DNA from: Tetranychus cinnabarinus
Taxonomy: Eukaryota > Arthropoda > Arachnida > Trombidiformes > Tetranychidae
Direction of reading: 5' to 3'
DNA length: 64,000 nt
NCBI GenBank assembly: GCA_022266195.1
Contig: WHVY01000004.1
Span: 1,133,501-1,197,500, forward strand
Shown here: positions 11,883-20,982 of the stretch, in pieces
How positions within the stretch are numbered: position 1 is the stretch's first letter
Layout of the letters: each line of letters begins with the position of its first letter
Notes under the pieces: generated by a model
Databases searched by the model: none
What the model saw: the letters and a program-made list of their open reading frames with translations, nothing else
Told to the model about the DNA's origin: nothing
Program-made: the position numbers and the translations under genes

Positions 11883-13473
11883 CTGGTGAAACATCCGCTG
11901 AAGAAACCATAAACGTTGATGAATCCTTCCAAGCAGTTGCCCGAATTACTTCAATTGAAGACGCCGATATTGAACAAGTTGATTCGGGGATTATAGCAGG
12001 CAGAAGCCAGGAGCTGAGCTCTCAAAATCAGTATATATCCTATTCTGATGACATTTATGAAGGTGTTTTCTCGCAGGAGTGGATCTCGAAAGAAAGTACT
12101 GATCAAGTTTGGATAAAATTGAATGAATTGAGGGAGGAGCTTATAGATACTGGTTTGCTGAAAGACCCGTCAGATGTTTCACATCAAACAGCTAAAGAAT
12201 CAAATCGACGTGAAATTATAGAAACAATAAAAGATCTACTGGACAGATTTGCAAAAACTAAAAAACCAATCGGAATTTTGTCCCGAAGAGACTGGTCAAA
12301 TACGGTTTTTGATGAAATCTTAGGAGTAAGATTATCCGAAAATGAGGATAAGATCAAGTATACATTCATTAAGAAGAAAAAGCGCGCGCAAATGTTAACT
12401 CTTCTCTGTAGAGTTTACTTACTTCTCAGTTCCAATCGATTCAGCACAAAGAGGTGAGTAATTTTTTATTTCGCGCCAATTTTTCAAGTGAATTCTTTTC
12501 AAATTTTTGAATTCAGTCAAGTCTTATCTATCAAATGTCTAAGTTCATGTGTCTATCTGCATGATCGTGCCTTGCTATTTTTAATTGATTCAGTAATCAT
12601 CAGTTTTTTTTCTTGGTCTATTCTCTAGACATCTCTACTATTTAGATAAAGGAGCTTATCGTGAACAGAAAGTCTGCGATCAGTTAATTGAAGATTTATG
12701 CTGCATAACCAACCACACAAGGAAGGAGTTGCATATTTTATCATGTCCTAAAGGTCTAATTTATGGAAAACTAAAATTCAAGCTTCATAATGTGCCTTTC
12801 AATTGTTCTGATCATCCATTTGTAAGTATTATACATTGTTACTTCTTTGAAAAAAGTATAGATCTATTTTTTAATGACTAAAATTTATTATTTTCAGGGC
12901 CTGACAATATCTCAAGATATTGATTTGATTGAAGATATTCAATCAGATGCGAAATTCATTATGATCGTCGAGAAAGATGCCTCTTTCCAGCACCTCATAA
13001 ACCAAAAAATTTTAGACAAATTTCCTATTATTATGATGACAGGAAAGGGTTTCCCTGATTGTGACACTAGACGATTTTTAAAAATTTTAACACAGACTCT
13101 TTCTATTCCTGTTCTTGGTCTGTTCGATGCGAATCCTTGGGGTCTAGAAATTTTATGCATCTATCGTTATGGATCTTTATCATTAGCCCATGATGCCGAA
13201 AATTGCACAGTACCTCAAATAAGATGGCTTGGATTGTTACCATCGGATATCGAGAGATTCAGTATAGACAAAACGTTAACCGACAATCTTGATTCATTGG
13301 ATTTCATGAAAATAAACAGCCTCAAGAGGCGTCCGTTTATGAAGCGTAACGAAAAATGGGCCCGTGAATTAGAGATCATGGAAAGATCATGTATCAAAGC
13401 TGAATTGCAAGCTATTGAAAATTGTGTGGAAACATATCTGCCTCTCAAAATTCAAAATGGTGGCTGGATTTAG
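11873..13473 (+). CDS. Spo11: SPO11, meiotic topoisomerase VI A-like protein
   Basis: The CDS is join(11873..12453, 12629..12821, 12898..13473), 449 aa. SPO11 makes the DNA double-strand breaks that start meiotic recombination, working with a TOPOVIB-like partner on chromosomes. The N-terminal 100 residues or so are acidic and not recognised. The winged-helix domain carries the catalytic tyrosine motif at the exon 1/2 join (RHLYY, residues 194-198), followed by LHILSCPKGLIYG. Exon 3 is the Toprim domain: IVEKDASF with Glu283, MTGKGFPD, LFDANPWG at 333-340, then IRWLGLLPSDIERF and the C-terminal GGWI typical of the family. The DxD metal motif reads D335-A-N337. All junctions are GT-AG and keep frame. 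I chose the ATG at 11873 because the upstream part of the open frame has only TTG, and because this ATG aligns with the Rab7 start in the duplicated leader. An AATAAA lies at 13475. Confidence 0.95.
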
Positions 13474-13817
13474 TAATAAATCATAAAAAATTCAAGCAAT
13501 TCAAATTTTAAAATTTATCTTTATATATATTTCTTAATATTTATTGTAGACGAAAATTGTAAACAGAGGATTAAAAATATTATCATCATTTCAAATTCAA
13601 ATTTAATTGTTGTTTCATTTTTTAAGCCTTTTGAGAATTGCGCCTTGAAAACTTTTGGTCGTGAGATGACAATAACAAACCTGTCTTTGTATGCACATGT
13701 TTAATTCAAATTATCTTCTGGTGTCAATTGATCGTATTGTGTATTAAGTTAAACTCGTAATTTGTTATTTATAATAATTATTTCTATTTTCTTTGTGCCT
13801 TATTCCATTTAACCAGT
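13474..13817 (+). promoter_or_regulatory. SPO11 3' end and upstream region of the Nopp140 pseudogene
   Basis: 13474-13620 matches about 14900-15055, downstream of the pseudogene. 13620-13817 matches 15403-15643, upstream of the intact Nopp140-like gene. The second match includes CCTTTTGAGAAT, GTGAGATGACAAT (GTGAGATGGCAAT in the intact copy) and a long shared AT-rich stretch just before the start codon. The two matched pieces abut here but are separated by about 350 bp with BBIP1 in the other copy. Confidence 0.75.
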
Positions 13818-14795
13818 ATGTCTACTCAGAAAGAAAAAGATACATTACGTTATGTTTATATAATTGATTTCAAAGATTTTGATCCTGAAGCCGCTGAGGT
13901 TTTCAGGAAATCAGCTAAATTAGAGGTTAACTCTACGATTAATGGAAACCTGGTTGTGCTTTGCGTTTCCGCAAGCATCAATGACAACAAAAGACCAGCT
14001 CCTCCACATAATGGACTAGTCAAAAAATTTAAAATTAATAATCAATTTATTCCGTCTCTAGAAAACTTACCACTCAAGCCTCAAAATGTTCAAACTACAA
14101 CGAATCCCTCTAAGAAGGTAGAATCTTCAGACGATTCTTCAGAGGATTCTTCAGATGATGATTCTAGCGAAGGACAGAAAAAAGCTAAGAAGAAAACACC
14201 GGCTAAGCCAAACAAGCCACAAAATACCCAAAAAGTGACTCCTGTCCCTACTCCTGCTAAAAAAACTGTAACCTCAGATGATTCTTCAGATGACTCTTCA
14301 GATGATGATTCTAGCGAAGAGGAAAAAGGCACTAAGAAGACACCAGCTAAGCCAAGCAAGCCACAAACTACCCAAAAAGTGACTCCTGTCCCTGTTCCTG
14401 TTAAAAAAGTGACTGCCGCCACCACTACTCCTGCTAAAAAAACTGTAACTTCAGATGACTCTTCAGATGACTCTTCATCTGATTCTTCATCTGATTCTAG
14501 CGAAGATGAAAAAGCTAAGACACCAGCTATTCAAAATAACCCTCCAAAATTACCAAATGTGACTCAGTACAAATTCCTACCAAAAAGATAGATTCGTCAG
14601 AAAACTCGGATGATTCTGGTAAAAAGATTCCCAATCCACCAAAAACTACAAATACTCAAAAGAAAACAGAATAATGTAACATAATAAATACAGATAGCCC
14701 TGTTGTATGTGGTGACTTCAAAGTAATGACAAAAGGCCCTCGAGATACTTTCACATATTTGAAAGGACGTGCAATTAAAAATATTGAGGATTTAA
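13818..14795 (+). pseudogene. decayed Nopp140-like copy
   Basis: This is the upstream tandem copy of the intact gene at 15644. It starts with an ATG in the same context and keeps the N-terminal LisH-like segment, the KRPAPPHNG motif and three acidic serine clusters alternating with Lys/Pro/Ala-rich linkers. A net one-base shift at about 14560-14580 throws the frame to a stop at 14589-14591. The old frame resumes as KKIDSSENSDDSGKK and reaches a second stop where the intact gene has the start of its C-terminal domain. The domain itself survives only as out-of-frame DNA at about 14691-14795 (SPVVCGDFKVMTKGPRDTF). The 257-codon frame could still make a protein without the C-terminal domain. I call it a pseudogene on the frameshift plus downstream stop. 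Confidence 0.82.
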
Positions 14796-14866
14796 CAAGC
14801 CTATGTAACGGAATAGAACTGAATTCGTTTCTTTCAACATCAATGTATCCATGTGTCGGCACCGCC

Positions 14867-15055
14867 AAGCAAGCTATTAAAAATTGTGGCTGAGTTTAGA
14901 AATAAATTAATAAATAAAAGTCAATCAATGTAAATTTCAAAATGTATCTGCATTTGCTTAATATTTATTGTAAACAACAGAAAATTGGAAAAATGTTACA
15001 AATAATTATCATTTTAAATTCAGATCTAAGGATCAATTTATTGTTTAATTTTGTC
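14867..15055 (+). pseudogene. relic of the SPO11 3' end
   Basis: This matches the SPO11 tail and 3' flank at about 13408-13620. GCAAGCTATTAAAAATTGTG corresponds to SPO11 codons for QAIENC. After a deletion of about 33 bp it resumes with the GGCTGRRTTTAG segment that ends SPO11, then the AATAAA-containing tail and the TTAATATTTATTGTA stretch. It is only the last few codons and is non-coding. It shows that the tandem duplication began inside SPO11 and included the gene's 3' end. Confidence 0.8.
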
Positions 15056-15083
15056 ACTTACCTAGCAGCATCTGATGTCGTTT

Positions 15084-15272
15084 TCAGAAACCTTGTCTAG
15101 CCTTTTCTTCAGCATCTCTTTGCAACTTCTCTAATTTTTCAAGAGTTATCGACTTTAGCGGCAACAACTTCGGTTTACACAAAATGAAGAATGGCTTTTC
15201 TTCGTGAATAATAGTTCCTTGATCAGGAATCACTGGCTTAACTTGTCCATCATCATCTTTAACAGTCTGCAT
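15084..15272 (-). CDS. BBIP1: BBIP1 (BBIP10), BBSome-interacting protein
   Basis: This is a single-exon gene of 62 aa. BBIP1 is the smallest subunit of the BBSome, the coat that moves membrane proteins into and out of cilia; the vertebrate protein is also linked to microtubule stability. The diagnostic part is ILCKPKLLPLKSITLEKLEK at residues 32-51, nearly identical to the conserved core of the animal family, followed by a short helix. The usual length is 70-90 aa. The ATG at 15272 is the first in frame; three codons upstream there is only TTG. It lies between the Nopp140 pseudogene and the intact Nopp140 gene, on the opposite strand. It is divergent from the intact gene with about 370 bp between their start codons, so the two may share a promoter region. 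Confidence 0.88.
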   Translation of the reverse strand: MQTVKDDDGQVKPVIPDQGTIIHEEKPFFILCKPKLLPLKSITLEKLEKLQRDAEEKARQGF

Positions 15273-15643
15273 TTTCAATTAGCTTTTATTAGCAAAGATT
15301 TAGAAATTCTAGAAATACGAAACAAATATGAAACAACAAATAAATGCCATAGAAACCAACATTAAAAATATTTCACTGATTATTAATCAACAGTTGAATG
15401 AACAGGTAAAGCCTTTTGAGAATGGCGCCACGAAAGGTTTGCCCGTGAGATGGCAATAACATCAACGAAAATGAATGCGTGGTTCAAGCATGCTAATAAC
15501 AAGCCAATGCGTTTATGCACATGTTTAATTCAAATTTTCTTCTCGTGTTAATTTATTGATTGTAGTGTATTAAGTTAAACATATAATTTGTTATTTATAA
15601 TAATTATTTCTATTTTCTTTATTCTTTATTCCATTTAGCCAGT
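15273..15643. promoter_or_regulatory. divergent BBIP1 / Nopp140 upstream region
   Basis: This 371-bp stretch lies between two divergently oriented start codons. The right part (15403-15643) is duplicated upstream of the Nopp140 pseudogene and holds GTGAGATGGCAAT. On the minus strand, ahead of BBIP1, there is a related CTATGGCAT word. No TATA box stands out. Confidence 0.5.
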
Positions 15644-17134
15644 ATGTCTTCTCAGAAAGAAAAAGACACATTAATTTATAATTATATCAAAGAAGTTCAT
15701 CCTGAAGTCGCTGACTCTTTCCGGAAAGCAGCCAAGTTAGAGGGTAATTCTTCAATTAACGGACAATTGGTTTTCGTCTTGGGTTCTGTAAGCATTCATG
15801 ACAACAAAAGACCAGCTCCACAACAAAATGGACCAGTCAAAAAACTTAAAACTAATGATCAAATTGCTGCCGTTTTAGAAAATTTGGCTAAAAAGAAAAT
15901 GACTACTAAAAAAACTGATATTTCTATGAAAAAAGCTGATATTTCACCTGAATCTTCAGATGATGATTCTAGCGATGATGAGGAAAAAGATACTAAAAAG
16001 AAGACGCCTGCTAAGCCAAACAAGCCACAGAATGCTCAAAAAGCAACTCCTGCTCCGGCTCCGGCTCCAGCTCCGGCACCTGAAAAGGTAGCTTCACCTG
16101 ACTCTTCAGAGGACGATTCTAGTGACGAAGAGGAAAAAGATGTTAAAAAGATTAAGATGAGTACACCCGTTAAGACAAACAAACCACTTAATGTCCAAAA
16201 AGCAACTCCTGTTCCGGCTTCTGCTGCGACTCCTGTTAAAAAAGCTGAAACTTCCGATGAATCAGATGATGATTCTAGCGATGAAGAGGAGAAAGAACCT
16301 AAGAAGACACCAGCTAAGCCAGTTAAGCCACAAGCTTTTCAAAAAGTGACCCCTGCCCCTACTCCTGTCAAAAAAGCTGAGGATTCTGATGATTCAGATG
16401 ATGACTCTAGCGAAGAAGAGGAAAAGGATATAAAAAAGAAGACCCCAGCTGCTAAACCAAATAAGCCTCAAAATGCCCAAAAAGTGACTCCTGCCCCTAC
16501 TCCTGTCAAAAAAGCTGAAGATTCAGATGATTCAGATGATGACTCTAGCGAAGAAGAGGAAAAAGATGTTAAGAAGAAGACCCCAGCCGCTAAACCAATC
16601 AAGTCTCAAAATGCCACTCCTGTCCCGAATCCCGTAAAGAAGGCTGAATCCTCAGACGATTCGTCAGATGATTCTAGTGATGAAGAGGAAAAGAAGGACA
16701 AAAAGAAGATCCCAGCTAAGCAAAATAAGGTTCCAAAATCCCAAAATGTGACTCCTGCTCCAGTTGTTACTAAAAAGCAAGAATCTTCAGACGATTCTTC
16801 AGATGATGATTCTAGCGATGAAGAAGAAAAGAGTAACAAAAAGAAGATTCCAGCTAAAGGAAACAAATCACAAAATGCTACTCCGGTTGCTGCTAAAAAG
16901 GCAGAATCGCAAGAAGAATTTGATGATTCTGATAAAAAAACTCCAAATCAATTCAAAACCACTCCTCAAAAGAAAACAGAACCATTTCGCAGAATAACTT
17001 CAGATAGCCCTGTTGTATATGGTGACTTCAAAGTAACGACAAAAGGCCCTCGAGATAATTTCACAAATTTGAAAGGCAAGCAATTTAAAAAGGAAAAGAC
17101 AAAAAAGAAGAAAGGATTCAACAAACCCATGTAA
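15644..17134 (+). CDS. Nopp140: Nopp140 / NOLC1-like nucleolar phosphoprotein
   Basis: This is a single exon of 496 aa. Nopp140 shuttles between nucleolus and Cajal body and chaperones box C/D and H/ACA snoRNPs; its serine clusters are CK2 targets. Residues about 8-35 (LIYNYIKEVHPEVADSFRKA) form a LisH-like helix pair. Residues about 100-420 are repeats of acidic SSDDDSSDEEEK-type clusters separated by Lys/Pro/Ala-rich linkers such as KKTPAKPNKPQ. The C-terminal 55 residues or so form the SRP40 C-terminal domain: EPFRRITSDSPVVYGDF, GPRDNFTNLKGKQF, KEKTKKKKGF. Both signature ends and the alternating middle are present, so the family call is firm. Human NOLC1 is longer, about 700 aa. An AATAAA lies at 17237. 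A decayed copy sits 1.8 kb upstream. Confidence 0.92.
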   Translation: MSSQKEKDTLIYNYIKEVHPEVADSFRKAAKLEGNSSINGQLVFVLGSVSIHDNKRPAPQQNGPVKKLKTNDQIAAVLENLAKKKMTTKKTDISMKKADISPESSDDDSSDDEEKDTKKKTPAKPNKPQNAQKATPAPAPAPAPAPEKVASPDSSEDDSSDEEEKDVKKIKMSTPVKTNKPLNVQKATPVPASAATPVKKAETSDESDDDSSDEEEKEPKKTPAKPVKPQAFQKVTPAPTPVKKAEDSDDSDDDSSEEEEKDIKKKTPAAKPNKPQNAQKVTPAPTPVKKAEDSDDSDDDSSEEEEKDVKKKTPAAKPIKSQNATPVPNPVKKAESSDDSSDDSSDEEEKKDKKKIPAKQNKVPKSQNVTPAPVVTKKQESSDDSSDDDSSDEEEKSNKKKIPAKGNKSQNATPVAAKKAESQEEFDDSDKKTPNQFKTTPQKKTEPFRRITSDSPVVYGDFKVTTKGPRDNFTNLKGKQFKKEKTKKKKGFNKPM

Positions 17135-18119
17135 TTCAATAAGAATGAATTCGTTGCTTCCATTTTCTTTCAACATCAATATATCCATGTATTTTGTGCC
17201 TCTTCTATGTGGCAGGGTGAATCTATTTACTCGAAAAATAAAATGAAAACTTCCCATCTTTCGTGAGCTTTTACAATTTGTTAATTTCGTGCTATTTCAT
17301 TATTATCTCTACAAGTTTAATTTAAGCTTAATGTTCCGCGCTTTTAGTATCAGTTGAAAGTTGATGGAAACTCATGCCATCCTTACACATTTAGTTGATC
17401 ATTTCACTTAAAGGTCAACTATTTATCTCTTCATGATAAAAACATGTGCTATTCAATAAACCTTTCTAAACATTAGGCATGGTGATAGATTTAAATGAGT
17501 TACAATTTCCAGCTGATTGTCTCTTTAAAATACAATTTGAAAAGCTATTTCTCCAAAATATTATGTGAAAATAGCAAAAAGGGCTAGTTTCACGACTGAC
17601 ATTATGAGAGTTTACTGTGTATCAATTATTATTATAAATTTTTACTAATTATTATTTATAGCTAGTTAAGATTCAACCTTTCTTAATCAGTTCTTCTTAT
17701 AATATATTTACTTCCAGAATCGGTGGAATGTTACAAGTTGAATGAATGAGAATTCTTGTTTAGTCTTCAAAAGCTATTTAACCAGCCTACCACTGGTTAC
17801 AATAGATACATATCGATTCCAAGTCCCGATTTGCGTTAATTTGTGGCCGAATTTCGTTTAACAAATCTGCTCGTATTTTTGTAAGCTGCTGTACAAAATC
17901 GTTAATTTCTTGTGGCTTCATTATTTTTATTTGAATGAGATTGCAAGAGTGATTTTACGCGCTTGCAATATCAATTTGAAAGGTGGTGAATCTCATGTCA
18001 CTATTGCATAACAAGCTAATCATTTCATTGAAAGGTAAAGTATACTTTATTTCATTAATTCTGAAAGGCTAAAAATCTAACTCAATACGTTTATTTATCT
18101 CTCATAGGTTTATTGTAGG
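17135..18119. other. intergenic region with a diverged direct repeat
   Basis: About 140 bp at 17276-17418 recurs at 17899-18038 in the same orientation with roughly one base in four changed. Shared words include GTTAATTTC, GCGCTT, CTCATG and ATCATTTCA followed by an AAAGGT. The second copy ends about 80 bp before the xylosyltransferase start codon. This suggests a duplicated upstream element, or a lost gene copy between. Nothing else is recognised. Confidence 0.55.
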
Positions 18120-20982
18120 ATGACCAAATATTCCAGAAGATATGGAATATATATTTTTATCGCGTTGACAATACTTTTAATACAATTCTTCTTAGCTTTG
18201 TCGTTCTACTCGTCTAACCAATTTGAGGAAAATTTTTTGCTAGAAGGCAAATTCAAGGTAAGTGCTACAGTTTCTAGCTACTAAGCACACTTTTATTTCT
18301 TAATTTTTAATGCTTTTTCTGTTCATCTAGAAAAATTCTCAAATAAATGATAGAAGGTTGTCCTTTGGAACTCCAACAAATTCAATTGAATCTAGATCAT
18401 GGAAAAATAGTCATTCAAACAAACAATCTGATATCTCCGACCATTCCTCACAATCTCGAGCAGCTTTCAATTCTCTGGTCAGCAAAAATGTCAAGTCTAA
18501 AAGTAAATTAGATATTGCAAGCCTGGACTTCACTCCAAATTGTACAATTATTCTCAAAGATGCCATTCACGCTATCAAAAGGGCTCGAACAAATTATTGT
18601 AAGAAAGAGCTTGCAGATATTGCTTGTCAACTGCAATCAGAAGACTTATTTCCAAAGTATTTACCACAATTCTGTCCAAATCGAAGTAAGTTATTCTTAT
18701 ATTTTTGTTTTTTTTTCAATACCCAATCTCTAACTGCCTTTATTTTTACAGATGTAAAGAAAAAGAACTCGGTTGAAGATGCTGATCCGAATCAAAAATC
18801 CGTTCGTATCGCATTTCTTTTAACATTCAATGGACGTTCTGTTCGCCAAATTACCCGTCTGATTAAAGCTATATATAGTCATCGCCATATTTACTTCATC
18901 CATATCGATAAGGTTTGTATATTTGGCTGATTATTTTATGCATCTTCCTGATTTTGCACTTTTTTATCAATGAATTTTCTCTCATTTCAGCGTTTAAATT
19001 ACCTCTTTGAAGAACTACTCGTCTTAGAGACTTTACCGAATATCCATTTATCACGTAATCGTCTTTCCACTATCTGGGGAGGAGCTAGTCTTCTGGAAAT
19101 GCTAATTAACAGTTTTAATGAGCTTTTGCATCACAAAAACTGGGATTATCTAATCAATCTTAGTGAAAGTGATTTTCCTATCAAGTATAAAATTGTACAT
19201 TAACAAACTTTCAATCATATTAATATGTTATTGTTTCTTATTCCAGGCCTCTTCAAAGATTGGAAAATTTTCTTGCAGCCAATTATGGTCACAATTTTGT
19301 TAAATCTCATGGTCAAGATCCACAAAGATTTTTAATAAAACAAGGATTAGATAAAACATTTCATCAATGTGATGATCACATGTGGCGATTGGGAGATCGC
19401 AAAATTCCTGAAGGAATAGAAGTTGATGGTGGTAGCGATTGGGTAGCTTTAACTCGTGACTTTTGCCAATACATTGTTGATAATGATGATGAACTTCTCA
19501 AAGGATTGCGTACCTTTTTTAAATACACTCTTTTACCAGCCGAAGTAAGTAACTTAACCCTCATATTGTATTTAAATTTAATTTGTTAAAATTGAATCTT
19601 TCTGATTTCTTTGAACAGACATTTTTTCATACAGTCCTTCGCAATAGTGCTTTTTGTGATACAATCATTGATAATAACTTACACATAACCAACTGGAGAA
19701 GAAGTCAAGGTTGTAAATGTCAATATCGACATATCGTTGATTGGTGTGGTTGTTCACCAAATGATTTTAGACTCGAAGATTGGTCTAGAATTGTAGATAG
19801 TTTAGAGAAGCCATTATTTTTCGCAAGGAAATTCGAGCCGGCAGTCAATCAAGAGATAATCAATCGCATTGAAATGTTAATCTCAAAGAAACAAGTTAAA
19901 GTTGGCCAATTGAGTTATGATAAGTACTGGCAAAACGATTTTCATCATAAATTTGATTACAACGATGATGCAAAAGTCAGCTTTTATTATCTTCTCGGAT
20001 TACTTGGAAAATCGTTTGTTTACAAAATTTGCTCTGAAACGAAAATTCCGTCTGACCAATTACTTTCTACCATTGAAGTAAAACAAGCTCACCTATTTTT
20101 CGAGAACGATTCTTTCAAAGGCCTCCTGCTCACATTCATTGATTTAATTGCTGAGAAAAATTCGGCTGCTTTTTATGAAATTTATGCACAACCTGTAGCA
20201 CATTCCAATCCTGTTGGACAGCAGATAAGTCCAGAAATAAAGTTAATCTCCGCTAAGGTAACGTTGACTCATTCGTTAATTCATATAATCAGTTTTTCTC
20301 TCTTCAATAGGTTTGCAGTGATTATGATATGAAAGAACAGATTTTCCGTAATTTTGCCTGTACTTTACATCCTTTTTCTGAAATTGGAGTCAATCATAAA
20401 TGGTCATCGGATGGAAAGACTAATTTTTCAGTTTCATTTGTCTGGATTGATCCAGTTGAACATGTTGCAGGCTCATTTGAAGTACAAATTGAATGGCCTA
20501 ACCAAGCCAAGAACAATCAACAAACAATAACTCTTTATCACAAACCAAATTTTAATCATCCTTTGCGTCCAGGTACTTGGAAGTTAAGTATCCTTTACAA
20601 ATGGAAACCAATTTTGGAGATGAAATTTCTCGTGCTGCCATACATATTTGAAAAAGGCCTTTTTTTGGACAAAACTTCAGCTTCAAATTTGCATAATGGG
20701 CCAGTTGCCGGAAAATATCTTGATCATAATTTTACAGCAGTTGAAAGACTTCTTAAACTTCGTACTAACCCATCAACCCTCGATTCCCAAGCAACACTTA
20801 ATTCACAAAAAACAAACGGTCAGCTTATTGACTGGTCATTGGAGCTTTTAGAAAACTTTTGGACTATTTATGATGTCTGTTTAGTCAACAAATTGTCTAC
20901 ATGCCAAAGAGCTAAGATTAATTCGTGCCAATCAACTCCATGGAGTTCATTTTATCCTGATCTAAAGTCAAAATTAATTTAA
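18120..20982 (+). CDS. oxt: peptide O-xylosyltransferase
   Basis: The CDS is join(18120..18257, 18331..18685, 18752..18912, 18991..19184, 19247..19544, 19619..20257, 20311..20982), 818 aa. It transfers xylose from UDP-xylose to serine of proteoglycan core proteins, the first step of heparan and chondroitin sulfate synthesis in the early Golgi. Residues 9-30 are a type II membrane anchor. About 110-165 is the conserved cysteine-containing region before the catalytic domain. Glycosyltransferase family 14 starts at VRIAFLLTFNGRSVRQI (about 180-196) with HIYFIHIDK, TIWGGASLLEML, LINLSESDFPIK and GGSDWVALTRDF. CKCQYRHIVDWCGCSPNDF is the family's strongest signature. The rest matches the xylosyltransferase C-terminal domain. 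The length is near vertebrate XYLT2. Introns are 53-78 bp. Intron 2 is 66 bp without a stop in frame, so retention would not break the frame. A poly(A) signal lies at 21211. Confidence 0.95.

Noticed and set aside
14090..14425. 111-codon frame opposite the Nopp140 pseudogene
   Set aside because: It is the complement of the acidic serine repeats; its Ser/Glu clusters are mirror images of them.
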